64,000 nucleotides of DNA, taken from contig CACORJ010000003.1 in assembly GCA_902629575.1 (NCBI GenBank), positions 1 through 64,000 on the forward strand, in the 5' to 3' direction. Of this stretch, positions 35,926-49,377 are shown piece by piece; position 1 is the stretch's first letter; every line of letters begins with the position of its first letter. A program made the translations under genes and the position numbers. Under the pieces are notes generated by a model. That model was not told the DNA's origin. It did not search any database and worked only from the letters and a program-made list of their open reading frames with translations. The DNA is from an uncultured Pelagibacteraceae bacterium (lineage in GTDB: Bacteria > Pseudomonadota > Alphaproteobacteria > Pelagibacterales > Pelagibacteraceae).

Positions 35926-37256
35926 TGGTAAAAAAATATTTTGGTACCGACGGAATAAGAGGAGCAATTAATAGCAAACATATTAACGGAGACATGTTTT
36001 TTAAATTTGGTTTGGCAAGTGGAACATACTTCAAATCCCAAAAAAAATTAAAACAAACTGCAATTATTGCAAAAGATACAAGATTATCAGGATATACTTT
36101 AGAACCAGCACTCGTATCTGGATTAGCTTCAGCAGGAATGCATGTTTATACTTTAGGACCTCTTCCAACTAATGGCCTCGCAATGCTTACAAAAGTTATG
36201 AAAGCAAATATGGGTATTATGATCACAGCTTCTCACAATCCTTCACATGACAATGGTTTGAAATTGTTCGGTCCCGATGGAATGAAATTGTCTGACAAGA
36301 TTGAAAAAAAAATTGAAAGTTTAATAGATAGAAAAATTACAAAAAATTTTTCAAGACCAGAAAAATTAGGGAGGGTGAAAAGATTAGAAACAGGAACAAA
36401 GGAATATATTAAAATTTTAAAAAAAAATTTTACAAAAGAGTTTAATCTTAGAGGGTTAAGAATCGTGATTGATTGTGCTAACGGCGCTGGTTACAAGGCT
36501 GGACCTGAATTGTTGAAATCTTTAGGTGCCAAAGTGATTGCTATTGGTGTTAATCCAAATGGTCTTAATATAAATAAGAATTGTGGATCAACATTTCCGG
36601 AAAAAATAAGAAATGCTGTGAAAAAATATAAAGCACATATTGGAATATCTTTAGATGGTGATGCTGACCGAATTATAATGTGTGATGAAAAAAGCAATAT
36701 TATAGATGGAGATCAAATTATTGCTGCTTTAGCAACAAGGTGGAAAAGTAAAAAAATGTTAAAAGGTGGAGTAGTAGGCACACTAATGTCAAATTATGGT
36801 TTAGAAAAATTTTTTAAAAACAAAGGTATAAAATTTGTTCGGGCTAACGTTGGGGACAGATACGTTAAAGAGAAAATGCAAAAATATAAATTTAATCTAG
36901 GTGGAGAACAATCAGGTCATGTAATTTTAGGCAAATTCGCGACAACGGGCGACGGTTTGTTAGTTGCTTTAGAATCTTTATTTGCAATAAGAAAAGGGAA
37001 GAAAGCTAGTGAATTTTTTGAAAAATTTGAAAAAATTCCGCAATTGTTAAAAAATGTTGATGTAAAGGACAAAAATATTATTAATAAGTCACAAATTAGG
37101 CGCTCTATTAAATTAGCCACTAATTTGATTAAAGGTCAAGGTAGAATTTTAGTCAGAAAGTCAGGAACAGAATCAAAGATAAGAGTAATGGGTGAAAGTA
37201 AAAATAAAAAACTTTTATCTAAATGTTTAAATATTATTGTAAAAAAAATAAAATAA
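35925..37256 (+). CDS. glmM: Phosphoglucosamine mutase
   Basis: A 443-residue alpha-D-phosphohexomutase that makes glucosamine-1-phosphate for UDP-GlcNAc. KYFGTDGIRGAINSKHING starts the protein, the phosphoserine loop IMITASHNPSHDNGLKLFGP lies near residue 97, the metal site GISLDGDADRIIMCDEK near 239, and the phosphate-binding ILVRKSGTESKIRVMGE near 406. It supplies peptidoglycan, lipid A and probably the glycan block's hexosamines. It is immediately followed by thiD. Confidence 0.96.
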   Translation: MVKKYFGTDGIRGAINSKHINGDMFFKFGLASGTYFKSQKKLKQTAIIAKDTRLSGYTLEPALVSGLASAGMHVYTLGPLPTNGLAMLTKVMKANMGIMITASHNPSHDNGLKLFGPDGMKLSDKIEKKIESLIDRKITKNFSRPEKLGRVKRLETGTKEYIKILKKNFTKEFNLRGLRIVIDCANGAGYKAGPELLKSLGAKVIAIGVNPNGLNINKNCGSTFPEKIRNAVKKYKAHIGISLDGDADRIIMCDEKSNIIDGDQIIAALATRWKSKKMLKGGVVGTLMSNYGLEKFFKNKGIKFVRANVGDRYVKEKMQKYKFNLGGEQSGHVILGKFATTGDGLLVALESLFAIRKGKKASEFFEKFEKIPQLLKNVDVKDKNIINKSQIRRSIKLATNLIKGQGRILVRKSGTESKIRVMGESKNKKLLSKCLNIIVKKIK

Positions 37257-37257
37257 T

Positions 37258-40252
<2,995 letters not shown>

Positions 40253-40291
40253 CGATGTTTATCTAATTCATAATTTTAATAATTCAACTAC

Positions 40292-41272
40292 TTATTTTTG
40301 AGTATTTCTTAGTCTTTTTAGAATATTATTAAGTTCAATTGGTAAATCTGAATTAAAAATCATCTCTTTATTTTTTTTTGGGTGAATAAACCCTAAAGTT
40401 TTAGCATGTAAAAATTGCCTATTTAATGATAATAACATTTCATTTAATTCTCCATCAATTTTTTTAATCTTTTTAAATTTCTTTTTATATTTATCATCTC
40501 CAACAATTGAATTTCCTAAATAATTCATATGCACTCTAATTTGATGTGTCCTGCCAGTATCAAGTTTACATTCTATCAAACTTAATATTGGGGCAAGGTC
40601 GTTTTTAAATATTTCTAAGGTTTTATAATTAGTCACAGCCTTTTTTCCTTTTGAATAATGAACTTCCATCATCTGACGATTCTTTGAACTTCTATTGATA
40701 AACGTTTCTATTTTTCCACTAGAGGGTCTAACCTTGCCCCAGGCAAGTAATTGGTATGATCTTAAAATAGTGTGTTTACTAAATTGCATTGATAAATTTT
40801 CGTGAGTGATATCATTTTTAGCAACAACTACTAATCCTGAGGTATTTTTGTCAATTCTGTGCACTATTCCTGGACGCAGTTTGTCTCCAAAATTAGATAA
40901 AGATTTACTATCGTAATATATAAGCGCATTAACGATTGTGTTATCATAATTTCCTGCTCCAGGATGCATAACAATACCTGCTGGTTTATTAATTACTATT
41001 AGGTCATCATCCTCATATATTATATCAAGATTATATTTATATGGTTTTAAAGATAATTGCTTTGGTTCAGGTATGATAAATTTAATTTTATCACCCTTTA
41101 AAATCTTTTTTGATGGTTCATTAGTTACCTTGCCATTAATTTTAAGTTTCTTATCTAAAATTAGATTTTTAATTCTAGTTCGACTTATTTCTTTAATATA
41201 CTTGGTTATAAACAAGTCTAATCTTGATTTATGATCAATCTCCTTTACTTTTAAATCTATTTTTTTTTCCAT
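40292..41272 (-). CDS. rluD: Large-subunit rRNA pseudouridine synthase RluD-like
   Basis: A 326-residue RluA-family enzyme. An N-terminal S4 domain (SRLDLFITKYIKEISRTRIK, then LKINGKVTNEPSKKILKGD) is followed by the catalytic domain: DLIVINKPAGIVMHPGAG near residue 91 and the active-site motif PGIVHRIDKNTSGLVVVAKN with its catalytic Asp near residue 139, then ECKLDTGRTHQIRVHMNYLG. RluD modifies 23S helix 69. RluC is an alternative; the motif set and alphaproteobacterial linkage with rpoH favour RluD. Confidence 0.9.
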   Translation of the reverse strand: MEKKIDLKVKEIDHKSRLDLFITKYIKEISRTRIKNLILDKKLKINGKVTNEPSKKILKGDKIKFIIPEPKQLSLKPYKYNLDIIYEDDDLIVINKPAGIVMHPGAGNYDNTIVNALIYYDSKSLSNFGDKLRPGIVHRIDKNTSGLVVVAKNDITHENLSMQFSKHTILRSYQLLAWGKVRPSSGKIETFINRSSKNRQMMEVHYSKGKKAVTNYKTLEIFKNDLAPILSLIECKLDTGRTHQIRVHMNYLGNSIVGDDKYKKKFKKIKKIDGELNEMLLSLNRQFLHAKTLGFIHPKKNKEMIFNSDLPIELNNILKRLRNTQK

Positions 41273-41299
41273 AGAATAATATATAAAATAATTTGTTTT

Positions 41300-41376
41300 G
41301 CACGACTAGCTCAATTGGATAGAGCGCTCGACTTCGGATCGAGAGGTTCAGGGTTCGACTCCTTGGTCGTGCACCA
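41300..41376 (+). tRNA. tRNA-Arg (anticodon UCG), CCA encoded
   Basis: A complete cloverleaf: acceptor GCACGAC pairing with GTCGTGC, D-stem GCTC/GAGC, anticodon stem CTCGA/TCGAG with loop CTTCGGA (anticodon UCG, reading CGA), T-loop TTCGACT, discriminator A and encoded CCA. It is divergent from rluD, 27 bases away. The downstream neighbour is a variable surface-carbohydrate gene, which is a common insertion position. Confidence 0.95.
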
Positions 41377-41403
41377 TATTTATTAATAAGATATTTAAAA
41401 TTA

Positions 41404-42687
41404 TCAATTCCTAATTCCTTCTACAAATTTATCAATTATTTTTTGAACTTTACTTGAAGCTGAAATATTTTTATCGTATTCCCAGAATTTACTTATAAAT
41501 TCTATTCTTTTATTTAAGCAATCTTCACTGACTTCACTTTCAATATTTTTGAATATTTTTTCAATTTTGATTAATAAATCTTGATTATCATTACATAAAT
41601 CGACAACAGATTGACTAAGTTTGTCATTTGGATCAAAGAGTTTTTCATTATCATTTGGTATAAGCCAATTAGGAATTAAAATAGGTTTTTTTGATAGCAT
41701 ACTTTCAATTGTTGCGAGACTATTAAGCGCAATAACAGCTTTGCTATGTAGAACTAAATCATGGATCGAAATATTTTGAATTACCTGAACATTACTAAGA
41801 TTTTCTTTTTTACAAAAATCAATTATAATTTGGTGATCAGCTTGTTCCCTACTTTTTACAGTTATTTTTCCTAAATTTTCTTTTTTTAAATATTTACTTA
41901 TCGCTAATAGCATTTCCAAGAAGGGTTTATTAGTTTCTCTAAACATAAAGCTTATAATAACTAATCCCTCATAAGTTGATTTTGAGGTACTTTCAATTGA
42001 TCGCCATCTATCAATTCTTGGAGAACCAGTTACGTAAACTTTATTGGAGTCAAAATTTTTTAGTTTGGAATACGCATCCTTCATTCTTTTACCAAACACC
42101 ATAATAGCGTCTGCATTTGGTTTGTACTCAGTTTGTTTATAATATTCAAACTCAATATCTACTAACTTCAAGTCATTGTAAGGATATTCTTTCTGAAGAA
42201 CTAATACAGGAATATTAAGTTCGTTACATGCTTCCCTTAAAGTGTAATCTTGCCAATAATCTATATTTCCTAACATTAAAGCACATACGTTTTTTTCCTT
42301 TTGAAATTTTTTAATAAGTAATTTGCTTCTCCTGATACATTCTTTCCATTTTTCTGGTGCTTCTTTAATTTTATCTAAGTAAGTGGTCTGCTTTAAATGA
42401 CTTTTAGGTAGAATCGGAGTTTGATAAACGGTGATTTGATTTTTTCTCATCCATATCCAACCATACTTTCTTACACGATAGCTAAGTTCATCTATATCTT
42501 TTTCAAAATTACTTCGCTCAATACATAGTATATTTTTTTTTGCTCTTTGATTACCCCTATGATCAACTGCTTTTATCATTAATGAGATGTAGCGGTCTAA
42601 CCCAACTAAATAAAATATGATGTATCTTAGTCGACCGCTTATTATTGTTCTTAAAAGTTTTGTAAAATATTTTTGGTATCTTTTCAT
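41404..42687 (-). CDS. Surface carbohydrate biosynthesis protein, GT-B-like
   Basis: A 427-residue protein of the same broad group as the first gene of the window: VTGSPRIDRWRSIES near residue 220 mirrors the GNPRIDFWR motif there, and ALNSLATIESMLSKKPILIP near residue 335 matches its donor-site region. The first 100 residues are basic and contain possible nucleotide-binding or acceptor parts (ICALMLGNIDYWQDY-like region near 155). No membrane segment is clear apart from a short hydrophobic stretch near residue 25. It is isolated from the main glycan block, between tRNA-Arg and an ABC-2 exporter. The reaction and substrate are not identifiable. Confidence 0.55.
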   Translation of the reverse strand: MKRYQKYFTKLLRTIISGRLRYIIFYLVGLDRYISLMIKAVDHRGNQRAKKNILCIERSNFEKDIDELSYRVRKYGWIWMRKNQITVYQTPILPKSHLKQTTYLDKIKEAPEKWKECIRRSKLLIKKFQKEKNVCALMLGNIDYWQDYTLREACNELNIPVLVLQKEYPYNDLKLVDIEFEYYKQTEYKPNADAIMVFGKRMKDAYSKLKNFDSNKVYVTGSPRIDRWRSIESTSKSTYEGLVIISFMFRETNKPFLEMLLAISKYLKKENLGKITVKSREQADHQIIIDFCKKENLSNVQVIQNISIHDLVLHSKAVIALNSLATIESMLSKKPILIPNWLIPNDNEKLFDPNDKLSQSVVDLCNDNQDLLIKIEKIFKNIESEVSEDCLNKRIEFISKFWEYDKNISASSKVQKIIDKFVEGIRN

Positions 42688-42773
42688 ACTTTTTTTAACT
42701 GATCTTTTATCACTTAATCAATTTTTTTAGATTTTACTTTTTGGATAATATCTTGCATTTATCTTACAAATAC

Positions 42774-43565
42774 TCATTCACCCATGTTCATTAAAGTCCC
42801 TTTTTCTTTTGCTTTTGAATAACATAAGTAAAACATTGTAATACCAAAAACTAAATAAATTAAATTTAACATATAGGCAAAAATTAAATTTTGATAATTA
42901 ATAGTTCCATTTATTAAAATATTTCTGGCCTCATCAAAGATATAAACTAGAGGAAGTCCTTTTGCAATTACCTGAAAAAAGTTAGGCAAAATTTCAATTG
43001 GATAATAAATACACCCTAAAGGAGCTAGCAAAAATAAAGATGACCAAGCAATATTCTCAAAAGAAGGCCCGTATCTTAATAATCCTGAGCTAACAAGCAA
43101 TCCTAATGTAATACCAAAGATGTACAAACTTAGGAATAGTAGCATTAAAGGGAAACCAAGTTTTAAAATAGATACACCAAATAATGGAGAAGTCAAAATA
43201 ATAGCTGGAATAAGACCAATTAAGGTTCTGATTAATGCTGTAGCAATTAAAGAAATTATGATCTCATTTATTTTTAATGGTGTAATGAATAAGTTTGTGA
43301 AATTTCTACTCCATATTTCCTCTAAAAAAAGCATATTAAAGCTGATACTAGACCTAAATAAGAAGTCGTATAGAATTGCACAAGTTAATATAATTCCAAC
43401 AGTGTTGTTATAGTAATCACTATATGATGTAAAAAATTTAGAGATAAAACCCCAAAGTATTATTTGTATCGATGGCCAATAAATTAAATCCAAAACTCGA
43501 GGGAGAGAGCCTTTTATCAAATAAAAATGTCTTAAAAAAAGACCGTACATTCTATCAAAATTCAT
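42774..43565 (-). CDS. ABC-2 type transporter permease
   Basis: A 263-residue inner-membrane protein with about six helices and an amphipathic N-terminal segment. The layout (LIYWPSIQIILWGFISKFFT, FLEEIWSRNFTNLFITPLKI, then the late PLGCIYYPIEILPNFFQVIA) is that of ABC-2 permeases such as those exporting polysaccharides, lipids or drugs. It is encoded after its ATPase with an 11-base overlap. The neighbouring surface-carbohydrate gene suggests glycan or glycolipid export, but the substrate is unproven. Confidence 0.85.
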   Translation of the reverse strand: MNFDRMYGLFLRHFYLIKGSLPRVLDLIYWPSIQIILWGFISKFFTSYSDYYNNTVGIILTCAILYDFLFRSSISFNMLFLEEIWSRNFTNLFITPLKINEIIISLIATALIRTLIGLIPAIILTSPLFGVSILKLGFPLMLLFLSLYIFGITLGLLVSSGLLRYGPSFENIAWSSLFLLAPLGCIYYPIEILPNFFQVIAKGLPLVYIFDEARNILINGTINYQNLIFAYMLNLIYLVFGITMFYLCYSKAKEKGTLMNMGE

Positions 43566-44286
43566 TTTTTCTCGTAAGTTTTAAAAAAACTTCCTCCAAG
43601 TTTTTTCTACCGTGTTTTTTAATTAATTCTTTCGGAGAACCAGAGTCAATAATTTTTCCCTCTTTCATCATAAGCACTGAGGAACACAGTCTCTCTACTT
43701 CATTCATATTATGAGACGCAAGTAAGATTGAATTCCCCTTCTCTTTTTGATAATTTTCTAGAAAACTTCTTACAAAATCTCCAGTTTCTGGGTCTAGAGA
43801 TGCAGTTGGCTCATCAAGAAGCAATAGAATTGGATCATTAATTATAGCTTTAGCTAAACTTACTCTATTTTTTTGTCCCGAGGAAAGTTCACCTGTTATA
43901 TTATTGATTATATTTTTTAATCTAAGTTTTTCACAAAGATAATCAATTTTATTTTTAAAGTTTTCTACCCCATAAAGTCTTGCATAAATACTAAGATTTT
44001 GTTTAACAGTAAGTTTTTTTGGTAATTCAATATATGGGGATATAAAATTAATTTTATTTAGTATCTCTATCTTATGTTTTTCAATATCTTTTTCATTAAT
44101 TATAATTTTTCCACTTGTAGGTTTTATAAGACCTAGTATCATCCCTATAGTTGTCGTTTTTCCGCATCCATTAGGACCTAATAAACCTACAACTTCATTT
44201 TTTTTTATAAAAAAAGAAATATTTTTTACAGCTTCATTATTGTTGTAAGACTTTTTTAAAGAATCTATTTGAAGAAAATTATCCAT
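43555..44286 (-). CDS. ABC transporter ATP-binding protein (ABC-2 partner)
   Basis: A 243-residue ATPase: Walker A GLLGPNGCGKTTTIGMILGL near residue 34, signature ELSSGQKNRVSLAKAI near 137, Walker B ILLLLDEPTASLDPETGD near 157 and the H-loop ILLASHNMNEVERLCS. It has no C-terminal Wzt-like carbohydrate-binding domain, so it resembles general ABC-2 (CcmA/NodI-type) ATPases. It overlaps the permease gene by 11 bases and the upstream Sua5 gene by eight. Confidence 0.9.
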   Translation of the reverse strand: MDNFLQIDSLKKSYNNNEAVKNISFFIKKNEVVGLLGPNGCGKTTTIGMILGLIKPTSGKIIINEKDIEKHKIEILNKINFISPYIELPKKLTVKQNLSIYARLYGVENFKNKIDYLCEKLRLKNIINNITGELSSGQKNRVSLAKAIINDPILLLLDEPTASLDPETGDFVRSFLENYQKEKGNSILLASHNMNEVERLCSSVLMMKEGKIIDSGSPKELIKKHGRKNLEEVFLKLTRKNEF

Positions 44287-45217
44287 TAAATTTTGATGCT
44301 CTTAAAAGACGATCATTTATTGTTTTACCAATTCCTAGGTTTCTTATTTTTTCTACAGCTATTGAATCAAATTTATCTTTTTTAATCTTTCTTAATGTAA
44401 AATATAAATTTTTTGCTGCTTCTTTTAAATCACCATTTTTTGAGAGATAATAAATGTTTTTGGTAAATTTTTTATTTTTTTTAAGCAAAATAAAAGCTTC
44501 TTTTTCTTTTGGTTTTTTTACATTAAGTCTAATAGGTAAACCAGGTGAGTAGTGAAGTTTCATTTGACCTGGGGATAAAATTTTAGCTGAATTTATCTTA
44601 AAAATTAATTTTTTATTTAAAACTTTTTTAATTTTTGACAAAGATAATCCTCCTAATCTCAATATTTTCGGTTTGTTTACCAACGAAATTATGGTGGACT
44701 CCAATCCTATCGAAGATCTACCTCCATCTAATATAAATTTTAACTTTTTTCCAAATTCATCATTTACATCTCTATAACATACGGAGCTTACTCCAGTTGA
44801 AATATTAGCACTCGGTGCAGCTAAGGGATAATCTAGGTCTTTTAAAAGTTTTCGAGTAATTAAATGCTTTGGAAATCTTACAGCAAGTGTATTTTGCTTA
44901 TTTGTAACTATTTTTGAAATTTTTGAGTTTTTTTTTAAATTAAGAATATAAGTAATTGGTCCAGGACTAAATTTTTTGTAAAGTTTAATAAAATTGTGAT
45001 TTATTTCACAATCTTTTATTAAATCTTCTAAATCTAGATAATGAACTATTAATGGATTAAAATGAGGTCTTTTTTTAAGTTTAAAAATCTTTTTAACTGC
45101 TTTGTCTGAATATGCATTTGCTGCTAAACCATATACAGTCTCTGTTGGAATTGCGATACAATCCTTTTTATCGAGTATTTTTTTTGCTTTTTTAATATTT
45201 GAAAAATTATATTTCAT
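44279..45217 (-). CDS. L-threonylcarbamoyladenylate synthase (Sua5 type)
   Basis: A 312-residue protein that makes threonylcarbamoyl-AMP for the t6A modification of ANN-decoding tRNAs. The YrdC domain has KDCIAIPTETVYGLAANAYS near residue 19, KLKKRPHFNPLIVHY near 47, LAVRFPKHLITRKLL and PLAAPSANISTGVSS near 131. The C-terminal 100 residues (after GGLSLSKIKKVL) form the extra Sua5 domain, with MKLHYSPGLPIRL. The length separates it from the short TsaC/YrdC type. It diverges from xseB. Confidence 0.92.
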   Translation of the reverse strand: MKYNFSNIKKAKKILDKKDCIAIPTETVYGLAANAYSDKAVKKIFKLKKRPHFNPLIVHYLDLEDLIKDCEINHNFIKLYKKFSPGPITYILNLKKNSKISKIVTNKQNTLAVRFPKHLITRKLLKDLDYPLAAPSANISTGVSSVCYRDVNDEFGKKLKFILDGGRSSIGLESTIISLVNKPKILRLGGLSLSKIKKVLNKKLIFKINSAKILSPGQMKLHYSPGLPIRLNVKKPKEKEAFILLKKNKKFTKNIYYLSKNGDLKEAAKNLYFTLRKIKKDKFDSIAVEKIRNLGIGKTINDRLLRASKFNG

Positions 45218-45237
45218 GTATTATCAGAAATTATTAT

Positions 45238-45483
45238 ATGAAAGTTAAAAATATACAAAGTGATTATGATAGCATGAGTCTTGAGGAACTAACTAATGAG
45301 GCGCATTTAATTATTGATTATTTGGAAAATCAAGAAAATATCGATAATGAAATTGAAACTTATCAAAATCTTTTAAAACTTAATAACTTAATTGAAAAAA
45401 AATTTCAGAAAAACGTAAAGAATATAAATTTGAGAGCTAAAGAAAAAATAACACAAATATTCTCAAAAAAATATGCAAAATAA
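45238..45483 (+). CDS. xseB: Exodeoxyribonuclease VII small subunit
   Basis: An 81-residue helical protein. MSLEELTNEAHLIIDYLENQ and a second helix with ETYQNLLKLNNLIEKKF fit the XseB coiled-coil fold. I placed the start at ATG 45238 because an upstream in-frame ATG at 45199 would lie inside the divergent Sua5 gene and add 13 residues absent from the family. It overlaps ispA by 11 bases in the conserved alphaproteobacterial order xseB-ispA-dxs, the main support for this short gene. Confidence 0.8.
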   Translation: MKVKNIQSDYDSMSLEELTNEAHLIIDYLENQENIDNEIETYQNLLKLNNLIEKKFQKNVKNINLRAKEKITQIFSKKYAK

Positions 45484-46345
45484 ACTTAAAAAAATTGCAA
45501 AAGACACTAATTATTTTTTAAGAAAATTTATAAAAATACAAAAAAAATCTCCTCTATTACTACCAATGAATTATGGTTTATTTTCTGGGGGTAAAAAAAT
45601 CAGGTCAAAAATAATGGTCGATGTCGGGAAAATATTTAATGTCGACTATAAAAAGTTAATTATTGTTGGTGCAGCAGTAGAATGTATTCATTCATATTCA
45701 TTGATACATGATGATTTACCATGTATGGATAATGATAAAACAAGAAGAGGAAAACCCTCAACACATATAAAATTTGGAGAATCTACAGCAGTACTTGCTG
45801 GAAATTCGCTTTTAATTTTAGCTTACGAAATATTAGGAAAAGAATTAACCGGAATAGATGATAAAACTAAAATTAATCTTATTAAAAAGATATCAGAATG
45901 TTCTGGTCATCTAGGTATAGCAGGAGGCCAATACTTAGATCTGAGTTATGAACATAAAAAAGTATCAAAAAAAAAAATCACTGAAATGGAAATCAAAAAA
46001 ACAGGCAAGCTTTTTAGTTTTTGTTGTGCAGTTCCACTAATAATGAAAAAAAAAGGCGATAAAGAAATTAGAATTTTTGAGAATATTGGTGCAGAAATTG
46101 GATTATTATTTCAAATCGCAGATGATTTAATTGACTACACTGGACAATCTTCAATTGTTGGAAAAAAAACAAAAAAAGATGAAATGCAAGGAAAAGCTAC
46201 ATTAATTAGTTTACTTGGTCATAAAAACGCTATTAAATATAGTAATAAATTAATTTTAAAATTAAATAAAAAAATTAGTAAATATGGTTCGAGGTCAAAA
46301 GATTTAATAAATACTCTAGATTACATTGTTAATAGAAATAATTAA
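45473..46345 (+). CDS. ispA: Farnesyl/geranyl diphosphate synthase (short-chain)
   Basis: A 290-residue prenyltransferase building short isoprenoid diphosphates from IPP and DMAPP. The first aspartate-rich motif is [20 protein letters not shown] near residue 81, and the second is [14 protein letters not shown] near 215. The [10 protein letters not shown] segment near residue 37 binds diphosphate. The two residues between the aspartates in DDLPCMD are typical of bacterial FPP synthases. It overlaps dxs by one base. Confidence 0.93.
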   Translation: MQNKLKKIAKDTNYFLRKFIKIQKKSPLLLPMNYGLFSGGKKIRSKIMVDVGKIFNVDYKKLIIVGAAVECIHSYSLIHDDLPCMDNDKTRRGKPSTHIKFGESTAVLAGNSLLILAYEILGKELTGIDDKTKINLIKKISECSGHLGIAGGQYLDLSYEHKKVSKKKITEMEIKKTGKLFSFCCAVPLIMKKKGDKEIRIFENIGAEIGLLFQIADDLIDYTGQSSIVGKKTKKDEMQGKATLISLLGHKNAIKYSNKLILKLNKKISKYGSRSKDLINTLDYIVNRNN

Positions 46346-48255
46346 TGAACTCTTATAAATTTTTAGATAAAATAAACTTTCCTTCAGATCTCAAAAAAGT
46401 CTCTGAAAATGATTTACAAAAAGTATCAGATGAAATTCGTGCAGAAACAATAAATGCAGTATCTGAAACAGGTGGACATTTAGGTGCAAGCTTGGGTGTT
46501 GTAGAGCTCACGGTTGCGTTACATTATGTCTTTAATACTCCAAAAGATAAATTAATTTGGGATGTAGGTCATCAAAGCTACCCACACAAAATATTAACTG
46601 GAAGAAAAGATAAAATTAGAACAATTCGACAGGGAAAAGGTATATCAGGTTTTACAAAAAGATCTGAAAGTGAGTATGATCCATTTGGTGCAGCACACAG
46701 CTCAACTTCAATTTCTTCAGCGCTAGGTATCGCAGAAGCAAATAGACTTTCTAATAAAAATGATAATGTAATTGCAGTTATTGGGGACGGAGCGATTAGC
46801 GGAGGCATGGCCTATGAAGCAATGAATAATGCAGGAGTATCAAAAACTAAAATGATAGTTATTTTAAATGATAATGACATGTCAATTGCAAGGCCTGCAG
46901 GTGCAATGGGAACATATCTTGCAAAAATTTTTTCGGGTAAAATTTATTTTAGTTTAAGGGAAACTATAAAAATGATTATTTCATCTTTCTCTAAACGTTT
47001 TAGTGCAAAAGCTGCTAAAGCCGAAGATTTATTTAGATCAGCTATTTCCGGTGGAACATTATTCAATTCGTTGGGTTTTTACTATATTGGTCCGATTGAT
47101 GGACATGATTTAAATAGTTTAATTCCAATTTTAACAAATGTTAGAGACTCAAAATATGAAGGTCCTATAATGATACATATAAAAACAAAAAAAGGAAAAG
47201 GATACTCATATGCAGAAAATGCTCAGGATAATTATCATGGAGTGACTAAATTTAATATAAGTACAGGTGAACAATACAAAACAAAGAGTAATCACCCCAC
47301 GTTTACAAAAGTATTTTCAGATACTCTTATTCAACATGCAAAAAATGATAGTAAAATTGTAGCAATTACTGCTGCTATGCCTGATGGAACTGGTCTAACT
47401 AATTTTAGCAAAGAATTTCCAGACAGGGCATTTGATGTAGGAATTGCAGAGCAACATGCTGTTACCTTCGCAGCTGGATTGGCCACAGAAAATTATAAAC
47501 CTTATGCTGCTATTTATTCAACATTTTTACAAAGAGCTTATGATCAAGTTGTTCATGATGTAGCTATCCAAAGTTTACCGGTTAGATTTGCTATTGACAG
47601 AGCAGGTTTAGTGGGAGCAGACGGACCTACACACGCAGGAGCTTTTGATACAACTTATTTATCTACCTTACCAAATTTTATTGTGATGGCAGCTAGCGAT
47701 GAGGCAGAACTTGTTAAAATGATTAATACATCAGTCAATATAAATAATAAACCATGTGCTTTTAGATTTCCAAGGGGTACTGGAATAGGAGTACCTTTAC
47801 CATCAATTAATGAAGTAATAGAGATTGGCAAAGGAAAAGTAATACAAGAAGGAAGCAAGTTAGCAGTTTTAAATTTTGGAGCAAGATTAAATGAAACAAT
47901 TAAAGCATCAAATAATTTAAAAAAAAAAGGTATTACTATCACAATAATTGATGCCAGATTTGCTAAGCCATTGGATGAAAATTTAATTTGGCAATTAGCG
48001 ACTACACATGAATCAATATTAACAATTGAAGAAGGATCAATTGGTGGTTTTGGATCTCATGTGGGTGAATTTTTATCCAGAAAAAGTTTATTAGATAGAA
48101 ATCTGAAATTTCGTTCTATGACTTTGCCAGATATTTTTATAGATCAAGACACTCCAGAGAATATGTATAAGTTTGCTGGTTTAGACTCAAAATCAATTGA
48201 AGAAAAAATTTTAGATTTAATAAACTCTAATATTGTTCTACAAAAACAAAATTAG
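46345..48255 (+). CDS. dxs: 1-deoxy-D-xylulose-5-phosphate synthase
   Basis: A 636-residue thiamine-diphosphate enzyme, first step of the non-mevalonate isoprenoid pathway. [20 protein letters not shown] near residue 43, the cofactor motif [20 protein letters not shown] near 142, the pyrimidine-domain [20 protein letters not shown] near 417, and the late [13 protein letters not shown] near 558 are present. Length and motifs are complete. It follows ispA and converges on aroC with six bases between the stops. Confidence 0.97.
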   Translation: MNSYKFLDKINFPSDLKKVSENDLQKVSDEIRAETINAVSETGGHLGASLGVVELTVALHYVFNTPKDKLIWDVGHQSYPHKILTGRKDKIRTIRQGKGISGFTKRSESEYDPFGAAHSSTSISSALGIAEANRLSNKNDNVIAVIGDGAISGGMAYEAMNNAGVSKTKMIVILNDNDMSIARPAGAMGTYLAKIFSGKIYFSLRETIKMIISSFSKRFSAKAAKAEDLFRSAISGGTLFNSLGFYYIGPIDGHDLNSLIPILTNVRDSKYEGPIMIHIKTKKGKGYSYAENAQDNYHGVTKFNISTGEQYKTKSNHPTFTKVFSDTLIQHAKNDSKIVAITAAMPDGTGLTNFSKEFPDRAFDVGIAEQHAVTFAAGLATENYKPYAAIYSTFLQRAYDQVVHDVAIQSLPVRFAIDRAGLVGADGPTHAGAFDTTYLSTLPNFIVMAASDEAELVKMINTSVNINNKPCAFRFPRGTGIGVPLPSINEVIEIGKGKVIQEGSKLAVLNFGARLNETIKASNNLKKKGITITIIDARFAKPLDENLIWQLATTHESILTIEEGSIGGFGSHVGEFLSRKSLLDRNLKFRSMTLPDIFIDQDTPENMYKFAGLDSKSIEEKILDLINSNIVLQKQN

Positions 48256-48261
48256 ATTTTT

Positions 48262-49344
48262 TTATTGATTTTGTGCTTTATGCATTAACAGGTGATCTAA
48301 CAATACACATGACAACATAGCTTCACCAACTGGTACAGCTCTTATACCTACACATGGATCATGTCTTCCTTTAACTACAATTGAGGTATTTTTCCCAAAT
48401 CTATTTATTGTCTCCCTTTTTTTGATTATTGAGGATGTAGGCTTTACAGCAAAGGACACTATAATTTCTTGGCCAGATGAAATTCCACCAAGAATTCCAC
48501 CAGCATTATTAGATTTAAAATTTGTTTTCTTATTCTTTTGAAACATTTCGTCAGAATTAGACTCACCAGATAATTGAGCTGAATTCATACCAGACCCAAT
48601 ATTTACGCCCTTTACTGCATTAATACTCATCATTGCAGACGCAATATCTGAGTCTAGTTTTGAATATATTGGTGCACCAAGGCCTGGTGGAACACCTTTC
48701 GCTCTTACTTCAATAATAGCCCCACAAGATGACCCAGATTTTCTTACACTAAGTAAATATTTTTCCCACAACTTTATCATAGATTTATCAGGGCAGAAAA
48801 AAGGATTACTATTAATTATTTTTTCATTCCAAATATTTGTGTCGCATCCTAAAATGCCTAATTGGGTCACTGCGCCAACAACTTTAAATTTTTTTCCAAT
48901 TTTTTTCCCCAAAACTTTTTTGGCTATTGCACCGGCCGCTACTCTAGCAGCAGTTTCTCTAGCAGAAGATCTGCCCCCACCTCTAAAATCTCTAATTCCG
49001 TACTTTTTGAAATAGGTAAAATCTGCGTGACCAGGTCTAAATTTATCTTTAATATTTCCATAATCTTTGGACCTCATATCCTCATTGTAAATAATTAATG
49101 AAATTGGTGTTCCAGTAGTTTTCCCTCCAAAAGTACCTGATAGAATTTTTACTTTATCAGCTTCTTTCCTTTGAGTGGTAAATTTTGACTGACCCGGCTT
49201 TCTCTTATCTAAATCCTTCTGAATATCTTGCTCATCAAGGTCAATTAAAGGTGGACAACCATCTATTACACAACCTATTGCTGGTCCATGAGATTCACCC
49301 CAAGTAGTGAAACGAAATAGCTTTCCAAAAGTATTAAATGACAT
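48262..49344 (-). CDS. aroC: Chorismate synthase
   Basis: A 360-residue FMN-dependent lyase closing the shikimate pathway. [20 protein letters not shown] near residue 11, RRKPGQ-type region [19 protein letters not shown], the FMN-site [20 protein letters not shown] near 103, [20 protein letters not shown], and the C-terminal [18 protein letters not shown] are diagnostic. Its start is 33 bases from the divergent pdxH gene. Confidence 0.97.
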   Translation of the reverse strand: MSFNTFGKLFRFTTWGESHGPAIGCVIDGCPPLIDLDEQDIQKDLDKRKPGQSKFTTQRKEADKVKILSGTFGGKTTGTPISLIIYNEDMRSKDYGNIKDKFRPGHADFTYFKKYGIRDFRGGGRSSARETAARVAAGAIAKKVLGKKIGKKFKVVGAVTQLGILGCDTNIWNEKIINSNPFFCPDKSMIKLWEKYLLSVRKSGSSCGAIIEVRAKGVPPGLGAPIYSKLDSDIASAMMSINAVKGVNIGSGMNSAQLSGESNSDEMFQKNKKTNFKSNNAGGILGGISSGQEIIVSFAVKPTSSIIKKRETINRFGKNTSIVVKGRHDPCVGIRAVPVGEAMLSCVLLDHLLMHKAQNQ

Positions 49345-49377
49345 TATTTATATTGTATAGATTATTTTGTTAAAATT

